A stretch of 12,821 nt of DNA from contig CANHMN010000022.1 in NCBI GenBank assembly GCA_947461645.1, forward strand, positions 1-12,821. Direction: 5' to 3'. A program made the position numbers and the translations under genes. The stretch is from Chitinophagaceae bacterium. GTDB lineage: Bacteria; Bacteroidota; Bacteroidia; Chitinophagales; Chitinophagaceae. Under the pieces are notes generated by a model. That model made no database searches, was not told where the DNA came from, and saw only the letters and a list, made by a program, of their open reading frames with translations. Below are positions 1 through 5,847 of the stretch, piece by piece; the first letter of the stretch is position 1; every line of letters begins with the position of its first letter.

Positions 1-1049
1 GCTTTTTGCCAGGCATCAAAACCGCCATCCAAACAACCGATCATTTTATCGAAACCTACTCTTGCCAATCTAACAACAGACTCTTCTTCTTTTCCTTCAT
101 CCGTAACCAACAAAATTGGTTTATCAAAAGACAAAAGATTGCCCGCCCATTCGGCAAACCTTCCTTCTAATCCAATGGAAATGGAACCCGGCACATATCC
201 TTGTGTAAAGGTTGTTGCTTTTCTGGTGTCCAAAACGACAGCTTCGTTTTCTTTTGTTAGTGTTTTGAATGCGTCAACAGATAGCTTGATAGTACCTTTC
301 TTTACCACATCGCTCACATCTTCATAACCCATTTGGTTGATGCGAGCATTTACAGCAAAATAAACAGGTGCAGCTGCAAGCCCATTGGTAACAGCTTTGA
401 TGAAGTCTTCTTTGCTTTGAGGTTGCAAAGCGTAATTTGTTTTTTTCTGATCGCCGATGGTGCTAAACGTGTCTGGGCCAAGGTTTTTTCCGCAGCTGCT
501 TCCCGGACCGTGAGCAGGATAAACGATAACATGATCTTCCAAAGGAAGTATTTTATTTTGAATGGTATCGAACATGATGGCAGCTAGATCATCGCTGCTG
601 AGGTTTCCGCTACTCAAATCCGGACGTCCAACATCTCCCACAAAAAGGGTGTCTCCGGTAAAAATGGAATGGGCTTTCCCATTTTCATCTTTCAACAAAT
701 AACAAGTGCTTTCCAGTGTATGTCCGGGTGTGTGCAACACTTCAATAGTAAGTTTTCCAAAAGAGATTATTTCTCCATCGGTTGCACTATGAATGGAATA
801 ATTGGTTTTGGCCCCCGGCCCATAAACTACAGGCGCTCCAGTTCTTTTGGAAAGGTCTAAATGACCGCTAACAAAATCGGCATGAAAATGTGTTTCAAAA
901 ATATAGGCGATTTTGGCATTCCTTTCTTTGGCAAGATTCAAATAGGCATCAATATCCCTTAATGGATCAATTACAACAGCAACTCCTTCGCTTTCAATAT
1001 AATAAGCGGCCTCGCTCAGACAATTGGTATAAAATTGTTTAAGAAACAT
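1..1049 (-). CDS. Persulfide dioxygenase-rhodanese (CstB-like), 3' end outside window
   Basis: The visible 349 residues begin with an MBL-fold persulfide dioxygenase domain of the ETHE1/CstB type (about 1-240). Seen: the THFHAD motif with H54, H56 and D58, H110 in HTPGHT, D133 in FTGDTLFVGD, and H180 in YPAHG. In the family, a mononuclear iron held by two His and one Asp oxidises glutathione or other low-molecular-weight persulfides to sulfite in the cytoplasm. From about residue 265 a rhodanese-like domain follows. Its active-site loop reads VTDEGKEEES, so the catalytic Cys is missing, as in the middle domain of Staphylococcus CstB. Family members of about 450 residues carry a further, catalytic rhodanese domain; the gene would need another 100 or so codons beyond the left edge for that. 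The ATG at 1047-1049 follows an A-rich leader. A terminator hairpin ends just upstream and I see no good promoter of its own. The cysteine-free ArsR gene upstream is a candidate regulator. Family call is firm; the CstB-like architecture is inferred. Confidence 0.9.
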   Translation of the reverse strand, partial: MFLKQFYTNCLSEAAYYIESEGVAVVIDPLRDIDAYLNLAKERNAKIAYIFETHFHADFVSGHLDLSKRTGAPVVYGPGAKTNYSIHSATDGEIISFGKLTIEVLHTPGHTLESTCYLLKDENGKAHSIFTGDTLFVGDVGRPDLSSGNLSSDDLAAIMFDTIQNKILPLEDHVIVYPAHGPGSSCGKNLGPDTFSTIGDQKKTNYALQPQSKEDFIKAVTNGLAAAPVYFAVNARINQMGYEDVSDVVKKGTIKLSVDAFKTLTKENEAVVLDTRKATTFTQGYVPGSISIGLEGRFAEWAGNLLSFDKPILLVTDEGKEEESVVRLARVGFDKMIGCLDGGFDAWQK

Positions 1050-1067
1050 CGTTTTTTTTGTAAAGGT

Positions 1068-1098
1068 AAAAAAAAGCGGCTATCTGAAGATAGCCGCT
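1068..1098 (-). terminator. Intrinsic terminator after arsR-family gene, just before the dioxygenase start
   Basis: A perfect 10-bp inverted repeat (1075-1084 with 1089-1098, AGCGGCTATC arms, 4-nt loop) is followed on the minus strand by eight Ts (complement of 1068-1075). This is a textbook rho-independent terminator for transcripts coming from the regulator gene. Only 25 nt separate the stem from the next start codon at 1049, so it could also act as an attenuator for the dioxygenase gene. Confidence 0.9.
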
Positions 1099-1123
1099 CA
1101 ATAATTTGAAATTTATCTAATAA

Positions 1124-1480
1124 TTATTGCTCAACAAGATCATTTACAAATTTCTTCATTTCATCAATTCTGTTGTAGTTCACAGTGTAATGAATGAATT
1201 TTCCGTCGCGTTGCGTAAGAACAATACCTGCTCTTCTTAGAATAGCCAAATGTTGAGAAGCAACAGATTGCTCAATTCTAAGTTTCACATAGATCTCCGT
1301 AACGGTAATTCTTTTTTCTGTATCAATCAGACCAAGAATTTGCTGACGAAGTTTGTGGTTTAATGCCCTTAATACCAAAGCGGCTTTTTTCAAGTTTTGC
1401 AAATTGAATTTCAATGTAGTAGAAGCGCCCAGAAGAGTTTCTCCTGCTGCTTCTTTGTTTGTTGTTGGTTGTAAAGACAT
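1124..1480 (-). CDS. ArsR/SmtB-family winged-helix transcriptional regulator
   Basis: A 118-residue DNA-binding repressor-type protein. The winged-helix domain fills the C-terminal two thirds. The recognition helix region is EQSVASQHLAILRRAGIV, followed by a beta-hairpin wing QRDGKFIHYTVN, typical of ArsR proteins that bind as dimers to imperfect inverted repeats. The protein has no cysteine at all, so neither the ELCVCDL metal site of ArsR/SmtB nor the thiol pair of persulfide sensors such as BigR/SqrR is present; its signal is unknown. A longer reading from a TTG at 1516 would add 12 residues, but that TTG is the last three bases of the predicted -7 promoter element (1514-1521), so the ATG at 1478-1480 (MSLQPT) is preferred. 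It lies downstream of tsaB and upstream of the persulfide dioxygenase, from which a terminator separates it. The family is clear; target and ligand are not. Confidence 0.9.
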   Translation of the reverse strand: MSLQPTTNKEAAGETLLGASTTLKFNLQNLKKAALVLRALNHKLRQQILGLIDTEKRITVTEIYVKLRIEQSVASQHLAILRRAGIVLTQRDGKFIHYTVNYNRIDEMKKFVNDLVEQ

Positions 1481-1513
1481 AGGTTTATCGATTTTAAATT
1501 TTAAATGAGAATG

Positions 1514-1548
1514 CAAATATATTTCTTTTCTATAAATAATAAAACAAA
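1514..1548 (-). promoter_or_regulatory. Bacteroidota-type promoter for the ArsR-family gene
   Basis: On the minus strand, TATATTTG (1514-1521) matches the Bacteroidota -7 consensus TAnnTTTG exactly. A TTTG -33 element lies at 1545-1548 with a 23-bp spacer, at the long end of the known range. Transcription would start near 1507-1510, giving a leader of about 30 nt before the ATG at 1480. The AT-rich repeat at 1491-1506 lies between start site and ATG and could be an operator, but that is only a guess. Confidence 0.7.
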
Positions 1549-1580
1549 AAATATAATTAAAAAATATCTTATCGCTTAAA

Positions 1581-2243
1581 CTAAATAAAATATTCTTTGA
1601 TGTACTTAGGTTCTGTTAGTGCCAAATCGCTGAAAATGCCTTGTTGATGGTATTCAAAAGACAAAAGAGCAAGGGCTTTTGTATAGTTAGTGTTGGGAAG
1701 GAAAATGGCATTTTGACTTGTAATTACCGGTTTGAATTTAAAGCAGCCATTGCCCGAAAAGGCGATTTTGCTTTCAAACAGTATTTTGGAAAAGGAATGT
1801 TCATCCAAAATCATGGCACAAGGCTCTAAAACACTTTCCAGATTGTTGGTAAAAACAGCCGTAAACACCTCCATTCTTCTGGCATCAATCATCGGACAAA
1901 ATAAATCAGCATCGTTGGCATTACTGATAGAAGAATCTTTAGCCATCATTTTTAAAGTACAAATGGCAATCAAGGGCTTTTGCAGCGCGTAGCAAAGTCC
2001 TTTTGCGGTTGACATTCCAACCCTCAATCCTGTGTAGGATCCCGGACCTTCCGTAACTGCAATTGCATCAATGGAGTTCATGCTTATTGATGTTGATGCT
2101 AATAAAATTTTGATGGTTTCATGCAAAAATGTTGCATGTTCTTTTTGGTTGTTGTTTTCTGCAGATTGAATAATAGTTCCATCTTGAGCAACAGATACTG
2201 TAGCGTTTTCCGTTGAGGTGTCGATATTTAGAATGAGGCTCAT
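1581..2243 (-). CDS. tsaB: tRNA threonylcarbamoyladenosine biosynthesis protein TsaB
   Basis: TsaB (YeaZ) is the partner that TsaD needs, with TsaE, to transfer the threonylcarbamoyl group onto A37 of ANN-decoding tRNAs, giving t6A in the cytoplasm. The 220 residues are normal for the family (about 220-235). Seen: the ASKHA-fold N-terminus ILNIDTSTENATVSV, then HETIKILL, then the hallmark EGPGSYTGLRVGMSTAKGL around residues 65-82. The C-terminal half is more divergent, as is usual for TsaB. Its ATG overlaps the TGA of the upstream 3HCDH-like gene by four bases (ATGA), so the two are probably translated in a coupled way from one message. No clear terminator follows; the T-rich stretch downstream also carries the promoter of the ArsR-family gene. 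The identification is confident. Confidence 0.95.
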   Translation of the reverse strand: MSLILNIDTSTENATVSVAQDGTIIQSAENNNQKEHATFLHETIKILLASTSISMNSIDAIAVTEGPGSYTGLRVGMSTAKGLCYALQKPLIAICTLKMMAKDSSISNANDADLFCPMIDARRMEVFTAVFTNNLESVLEPCAMILDEHSFSKILFESKIAFSGNGCFKFKPVITSQNAIFLPNTNYTKALALLSFEYHQQGIFSDLALTEPKYIKEYFI

Positions 2244-2854
2244 TTTTTTCCCGCTTCAGATTTTAGCAGTGCAGATGGAGTGTATTTTGAATCGGTATTG
2301 CTCAAAGTTTCAAGCAACTCAAATATTGGTGCAATACCAATTTGTGTTTTCCATTCGAATGGGCCTTTAGGATAATTGGTGCCCAATTTCATGGCGACAT
2401 CAATTTCTTCGGGTGTACTGATGCCATCTTCCATTGCGAAATAGGCCTCATTAATGATCATGCAAACCACTCTTGCGGTCACCATTCCTGCTTCGTCTGC
2501 AACTGCGATGTTTTTTTTATTGATGGCTGTAAGGAAACTGGAATGTATTTCAGACATTTCACCTGCCACTTCCCAAGTATCTCTTTCCAAAAAACCATTC
2601 CAACCATTTATGCGAACTACATTTTGGGGATGATTTTTTTCTTTAAGAGTAAAGCACACACTGTTGATGAATACCGGAATAGATACAGCATGATAGTTTT
2701 CCTCACCTGCGTTTTCTGAAAGATTTACGAACAGATCGATAGCTTCAGGGTTTTGGAGTTGGCTGATGTCATTTACAACAACCCAATTGAATGCAGGATT
2801 CATTTTCACCACAAGATCAATAGAGTGTTGATTTCCTTTGATAGCTATATTCAT
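2240..2854 (-). CDS. 3-hydroxyacyl-CoA dehydrogenase C-terminal-domain-like protein with degenerate N-terminus
   Basis: A 204-residue protein. The C-terminal 90 residues look like the helical substrate/dimer domain of 3-hydroxyacyl-CoA dehydrogenases. Seen: DEAGMVTARVVCMIINEAYFA (about 120-140), which stands in for the usual GFvxNRi...nEA, then TPEEIDVAMKLGTNYPKGPFEW (about 147-168). Full enzymes have about 280-300 residues with an N-terminal NAD-binding Rossmann domain. Here the N-terminus (MNIAIKGNQHSIDLVV) has no GxGxxG loop and is only about half the usual domain length, and the catalytic His of the normal active site is not visible. NAD-dependent dehydrogenase activity is therefore doubtful; a structural or acyl-CoA-binding role is possible. 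It is the first gene of a minus-strand unit and overlaps tsaB by four bases. It diverges from ridA across 118 bp. The domain assignment is good, the function unknown. Confidence 0.8.
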   Translation of the reverse strand: MNIAIKGNQHSIDLVVKMNPAFNWVVVNDISQLQNPEAIDLFVNLSENAGEENYHAVSIPVFINSVCFTLKEKNHPQNVVRINGWNGFLERDTWEVAGEMSEIHSSFLTAINKKNIAVADEAGMVTARVVCMIINEAYFAMEDGISTPEEIDVAMKLGTNYPKGPFEWKTQIGIAPIFELLETLSNTDSKYTPSALLKSEAGKK

Positions 2855-2918
2855 GTATTGATGATAAATTGTGCTTTACAAGGATGTTCAAAAGTGTAAA
2901 AGCGGTTGATATTTTTAG

Positions 2919-2926
2919 CAAAAATA
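2919..2926 (-). promoter_or_regulatory. -7 promoter element for the 3HCDH-like gene and tsaB
   Basis: Minus-strand TATTTTTG matches TAnnTTTG exactly and lies 64 bp before the ATG at 2854. No good -33 element is seen at the right distance. A closer imperfect alternative, CACTTTTG (2889-2896, one mismatch), would give a 34-bp gap. Confidence 0.45.
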
Positions 2927-2941
2927 GGTTGATGAAAAGGA

Positions 2942-2949
2942 TATATTTG
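2942..2949 (+). promoter_or_regulatory. -7 promoter element for ridA
   Basis: TATATTTG matches TAnnTTTG exactly and ends 23 bp before the ridA ATG at 2973, behind an A-rich leader. No clear -33 TTTG is placed correctly. It sits 15 bp from the divergent -7 element at 2919-2926, so the two promoters overlap and probably compete. Confidence 0.6.
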
Positions 2950-2972
2950 CATCATCAATAAAAAAATAAACA

Positions 2973-3356
2973 ATGTCTGATAAGAAGATCATTATCACAG
3001 AAAACGCTCCGGCTCCCATTGGACCCTACAATCAGGCGGTAAAGACAGGTAACTTGCTTTTCATCTCCGGACAAATTGCGCTTGTGCCGGGTACCGACAA
3101 ACTCGCAGATGCAAGCATCGCAGAAGAAACGGAACAGGTGATGAAGAATTTACAGGCCATCCTAACAGTTGAGGGGGTAGATTTTGCAGCTGTTGTGAAG
3201 ACGACTATTTTTTTGAGCAGTATGGAGCATTTTGCTGAAGTCAATAAAATTTATGGTTCTTATTTTACCGGAAACTATCCTGCCAGGGAGACTGTTGCCG
3301 TTAAGGGGCTTCCCCGAAATGTTAATGTAGAAATAAGCATGATTGCTTCCCTTTGA
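2973..3356 (+). CDS. ridA: RidA family reactive enamine/imine deaminase
   Basis: RidA (YjgF/YER057c/UK114) proteins are trimeric and hydrolyse reactive enamines and imines, such as 2-aminoacrylate released by serine/threonine dehydratases, to keto acids and ammonia in the cytoplasm. The 127 residues are the normal length. Seen: the N-terminal APAPIGPYNQAV, the central LLFISGQIAL, and the signature NYPARETVAVKGLP with the active-site Arg exactly at residue 105, plus Glu120 in VNVEI. These mark the catalytically competent RidA subfamily. The ATG at 2973 follows an A-rich leader and an exact -7 promoter. A D-2-hydroxyacid dehydrogenase gene starts one base after the TGA, so the two form a tight unit. 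The call is confident. Confidence 0.95.
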   Translation: MSDKKIIITENAPAPIGPYNQAVKTGNLLFISGQIALVPGTDKLADASIAEETEQVMKNLQAILTVEGVDFAAVVKTTIFLSSMEHFAEVNKIYGSYFTGNYPARETVAVKGLPRNVNVEISMIASL

Positions 3357-3357
3357 T

Positions 3358-4278
3358 ATGATTATTATCACAGCTCCCGTTCATCCCGTCTTCATTGAAA
3401 CACTTGAGCAAAAAGGCTTTACTTACAGGTACGTACCTGCATGCAACTATGAAGAGTTGAGAAACCTCATCCACGAAGCAAATGGTTTGGTCGTTTCTAC
3501 AAACATTACAATCGACAAAACACTTATTGATATTGGCAAATCATTAAAGTGGATAGCAAGGTTAGGCAGCGGAATGGAACATATCGATGTTGCCTATGCG
3601 CAAACTAAAAGTATCGTTTGTGTAAGTAGTCCTGAAGGCAACAGCAATGCCGTTGCTGAACATGCCCTTGGGCTGTTGATTGCCCTGATGAGAAACATCC
3701 ATAAAAGTGCGCAGGAGGTAAAGTCGCACCTATGGATCAGAGAAGAAAACAGAGGGCAAGAAATTTCAGGTAAAACCATTGGGATAATCGGTTACGGAAA
3801 TACAGGCTCAAGGTTTGCTAAACTTTTGTCTTCTTTTGACGCCCGAATTTTGGTGTATGATAAATACAAGACAGGCATCAAAGACGCCTATGTAGCAGAG
3901 GCCGATTTGCCAACTTTACTCGAAACGTCTGATATCATTAGCTTTCATGTGCCCTTGAATGAAGAAACCCGTTATATGGCTAATTCATCTTTTTTCGCTA
4001 ACCTTCATCAACAACCTATTCTCATCAATACTTCCAGGGGAGGAGTTATAGACACCAACGCCTTGATAGAAGCCTTAACACAAAAGCGCATAAGTGGAGC
4101 TGTATTGGATGTATTGGAAAACGAAAGGCCCTCCACTTTTTCAGTGAAGGAACGTGAACAATACAATTTTCTTACCCATCAATCCAACGTAATCATAACC
4201 CCTCACATTGCGGGCTACAGTCAGCAATCATGGTATAAATTGAGCCAAATTTTGCTCGAAAAACTACAAATTTTGTAA
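3358..4278 (+). CDS. D-isomer-specific 2-hydroxyacid dehydrogenase (SerA-like, single catalytic unit)
   Basis: A 306-residue NAD-dependent dehydrogenase interconverting a D-2-hydroxyacid and a 2-keto acid. Seen: Rossmann motif IGIIGYGNTG (141-150), D168 at the end of beta-2 (LVYDKY), which favours NAD over NADP, catalytic R227 in NTSRGGVID, Glu in DVLENERP (about 256), and H283 in TPHIAGYS. The residue normally followed directly by Pro (EP) is spaced here as ERP. There is no ACT or other regulatory domain, so it matches short phosphoglycerate/hydroxypyruvate-type enzymes; the substrate cannot be told. A longer reading from a TTG at 3343 would overlap ridA; the ATG at 3358, one base after the ridA stop, is preferred. 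It is probably translated from the ridA message. The greA -33 promoter element overlaps its last codons. Confidence 0.92.
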   Translation: MIIITAPVHPVFIETLEQKGFTYRYVPACNYEELRNLIHEANGLVVSTNITIDKTLIDIGKSLKWIARLGSGMEHIDVAYAQTKSIVCVSSPEGNSNAVAEHALGLLIALMRNIHKSAQEVKSHLWIREENRGQEISGKTIGIIGYGNTGSRFAKLLSSFDARILVYDKYKTGIKDAYVAEADLPTLLETSDIISFHVPLNEETRYMANSSFFANLHQQPILINTSRGGVIDTNALIEALTQKRISGAVLDVLENERPSTFSVKEREQYNFLTHQSNVIITPHIAGYSQQSWYKLSQILLEKLQIL

Positions 4279-4307
4279 CTCGCCGGATTCCCTTTTTCGT
4301 ATATTTG
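4272..4307 (+). promoter_or_regulatory. Promoter for greA, upstream of a leader hairpin
   Basis: TATATTTG (4300-4307) matches TAnnTTTG exactly, with TTTG (4272-4275) as a -33 element and a 24-bp spacer. Transcription would start near 4312-4315, giving a leader of about 62 nt before the greA ATG at 4376. The -33 element lies inside the last codons of the dehydrogenase gene. Confidence 0.65.
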
Positions 4308-4316
4308 CGTCATATG

Positions 4317-4352
4317 CAACGCTTTGGTAACCTGAGGCGTTGTATTTTTTTT
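4317..4352 (+). terminator. Terminator-like hairpin in the greA leader
   Basis: CAACGCTTTGG (4317-4327) pairs with 4332-4342 as an 11-bp stem (six perfect Watson-Crick pairs at the base, then three G-T pairs mixed with two normal ones) closing a 4-nt loop. It is followed by TA and eight Ts (4345-4352). It can end transcripts from the ridA-dehydrogenase unit. Because the greA promoter lies just upstream, greA's own transcript would also start with this hairpin, so it may act as an attenuator and release a short RNA of about 35-40 nt. Confidence 0.7.
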
Positions 4353-4375
4353 ATCAATCGCTAAAAGAAAGAAAG

Positions 4376-4849
4376 ATGTCAGGAACCAATTATGTTTCGC
4401 AGGATACTTTTGAAAAAATGAAACAAGAGCTTCACCAAATGAAAACCATAGAGCGTCCTGCTGCCAGCAAAGCTATTGCTGAAGCTAGGGAAAAAGGGGA
4501 TTTGAAAGAAAATGCAGAATATGATGCTGCAAAAGAGGCGCAGGGAATGCTGGAAGCTAAAATAAAATACCTTGAAGGAGTAATAGCAACAGCTAGAATT
4601 TTAGATGAGTCGAATATTGATGCATCTAGGGTGAGCATATTGACAAAAGTTACCGTAACCAACATGAACACCAACAAGTCTGTAACGTATCAAATCGTAT
4701 CTGAAAAAGAAGCCAGTTTAAAGGATGGGAAGATTTCTGTTACTTCACCTATCGGCAAGGGATTGCTTGGAAAAGTGGTAGGTGAAATTGCGGAGGTAAA
4801 TGTTCCTGCCGGTGTTCTCAAGTTCAAGGTTGAAAAAATAAGCGTGTAG
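4376..4849 (+). CDS. greA: Transcription elongation factor GreA
   Basis: GreA enters the RNA polymerase secondary channel and stimulates cleavage of the 3' end of backtracked RNA, freeing stalled complexes. The protein is 157 residues, matching the family's usual 158. Seen: the N-terminal antiparallel coiled coil (about 8-75) with the acidic tip KGDLKENAEYDAAKEAQ (D42, E45, E48), and the C-terminal FKBP-like domain with VSEKEASLKDGKISVTSPIGKGLLGK. A longer reading from a TTG at 4340 would start inside the leader hairpin; the ATG at 4376 preceded by an AAGAAAGAAAG purine run is the right start and gives the normal length. A HIT-family gene follows after 5 bp and is probably co-transcribed. Expression may be controlled by the leader hairpin. 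The identity is certain. Confidence 0.97.
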   Translation: MSGTNYVSQDTFEKMKQELHQMKTIERPAASKAIAEAREKGDLKENAEYDAAKEAQGMLEAKIKYLEGVIATARILDESNIDASRVSILTKVTVTNMNTNKSVTYQIVSEKEASLKDGKISVTSPIGKGLLGKVVGEIAEVNVPAGVLKFKVEKISV

Positions 4850-4854
4850 GCATC

Positions 4855-5250
4855 ATGTCAACTATTTTTACCAAAATAATCAACAAGGAAATTCCTTCGT
4901 ACCTCATTAAAGAGGATGATCATTTCTTTGCTTTTCTGGATATTTTTCCACTGGTGGAAGGGCATGTGCTTGTTGTGCCTAAAATAGAAGTCGATAAATT
5001 TTTTGATTTACCGGAGTCGTATTTGAACCGGTTGCTTTCCTTTGCTCAACCCATTGCAAAAGCCATAGAATCTTCATTTGATTGCAAGCGTTGCGGCATC
5101 AGCGTGATTGGGTTGGAAGTGCCGCATGCTCATCTGCATTTGCTTCCTATAAACAGTGCCGATGATTTAAATTTTACCCGACCGAAACTTTCTCTATCTA
5201 AAGAAGTTCTTGAAGCCATTCAACAGAAAATAGTTTCCAACCTGAAGTAA
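4855..5250 (+). CDS. HIT-family nucleotide hydrolase/transferase
   Basis: A 131-residue histidine-triad protein of the HINT/Fhit-like superfamily, which hydrolyses nucleoside phosphoramidates or dinucleoside polyphosphates through a covalent His-nucleotide intermediate. Seen: the N-terminal IFTKIINKEIPSYLI and DDHFFAFLDIFPLVEGHVLVVPK, and the defining PHAHLHLLP triad with H91, H93 and H95 near the C-terminus. The sequence is most like the bacterial HinT branch, but the exact substrate is not readable. The ATG comes 5 bp after the greA stop, so it belongs to the greA transcript. Its TAA (5248-5250) abuts the stop codon of ruvC on the other strand with no base between them, and no terminator separates the two genes. 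Confidence 0.93.
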   Translation: MSTIFTKIINKEIPSYLIKEDDHFFAFLDIFPLVEGHVLVVPKIEVDKFFDLPESYLNRLLSFAQPIAKAIESSFDCKRCGISVIGLEVPHAHLHLLPINSADDLNFTRPKLSLSKEVLEAIQQKIVSNLK

Positions 5251-5820
5251 TTATTTTTTTAGTCGCCCCGGATTTTTAGCAAGAAAATCTTTCCACCCGT
5301 TTGATTTGGTCGTTGGAAGACCCGTATTTGTTTTTTGTTGAAACAAATGACAAAGGGCAACGGCAAGTGCGTCTGTTGCATCCATATGTTTAGGCGATTC
5401 CTTAAAATTTAAAATTTGCTGAAGCATCAACATCACCTGTTGTTTGTCGGCATTTCCGTTTCCGGTGATGGATTGTTTTACTTTTTTGGGAGAATATTCA
5501 GTGATTGACAGTCCCGATTGCATAGCTGCTGCAATCGCAACTCCCTGCGCCCTGCCAAGCTTGAGCATGCTTTGAACATTCTTTCCAAAAAAAGGTGCTT
5601 CAATGGCAAAGCTATCGGGCTTGTGTTTTGATATCAACTCAGTTACTTTGTTGTGAATTTTTTCCAGTCGTTGATAGGCATCGTCTTTGGCAGATAGTTT
5701 CAATACGCCCATTTCAAGTAGTTTTGGCTGGTTGTTGGTTACAACAATCAAACCATAACCCATGATGATGGTTCCAGGATCAATACCTAATATGATTTTT
5801 GAAGCTTTTTGCAAGGACAC
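5251..5820 (-). CDS. ruvC: Crossover junction endodeoxyribonuclease RuvC
   Basis: RuvC cuts Holliday junctions with paired nicks, acting with RuvAB in recombination and repair. With the GTG start at 5820 the protein is 189 residues; the family is usually 160-190. Seen: the RNase H-like active site with D14 in ILGIDPGT, E74 in FAIEAPFFGKN, and D147 and D150 in MDATDALAVALCH. The SPKKVKQSITGNGNADKQQV segment is typical of RuvC. The reading frame stays open upstream to 5988, but that part overlaps the divergent membrane-protein gene and has no family counterpart. GTG (5818-5820) or TTG (5812-5814) are the only start codons close to the fold, and an exact -7 promoter lies 32 bp before the GTG. 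It ends base-to-base against the HIT gene. The C-terminal tail (after about 160) is Lys/Thr-rich and variable. Confidence 0.93.
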   Translation of the reverse strand: MSLQKASKIILGIDPGTIIMGYGLIVVTNNQPKLLEMGVLKLSAKDDAYQRLEKIHNKVTELISKHKPDSFAIEAPFFGKNVQSMLKLGRAQGVAIAAAMQSGLSITEYSPKKVKQSITGNGNADKQQVMLMLQQILNFKESPKHMDATDALAVALCHLFQQKTNTGLPTTKSNGWKDFLAKNPGRLKK

Positions 5821-5847
5821 GCTTAATTTTACCGGATAATTTACTGC

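Noticed and set aside
1491..1506. AT-rich repeat as an ArsR operator
   Set aside because: It is made only of A and T and is not a clean inverted repeat, so it cannot be told from background in this AT-rich gap.
2342..2719. Open frame of 125 codons opposite the 3HCDH-like gene
   Set aside because: Cys/His/Phe-rich composition typical of an antisense shadow; the minus-strand frame has clear family motifs.
3343..3357. TTG-initiated extension of the D-2-hydroxyacid dehydrogenase
   Set aside because: It would overlap ridA; the ATG one base after the ridA stop starts the fold correctly.
4340..4375. TTG-initiated 12-residue extension of greA
   Set aside because: It begins inside the leader hairpin; the ATG at 4376 gives the normal family length and has a purine-rich leader.
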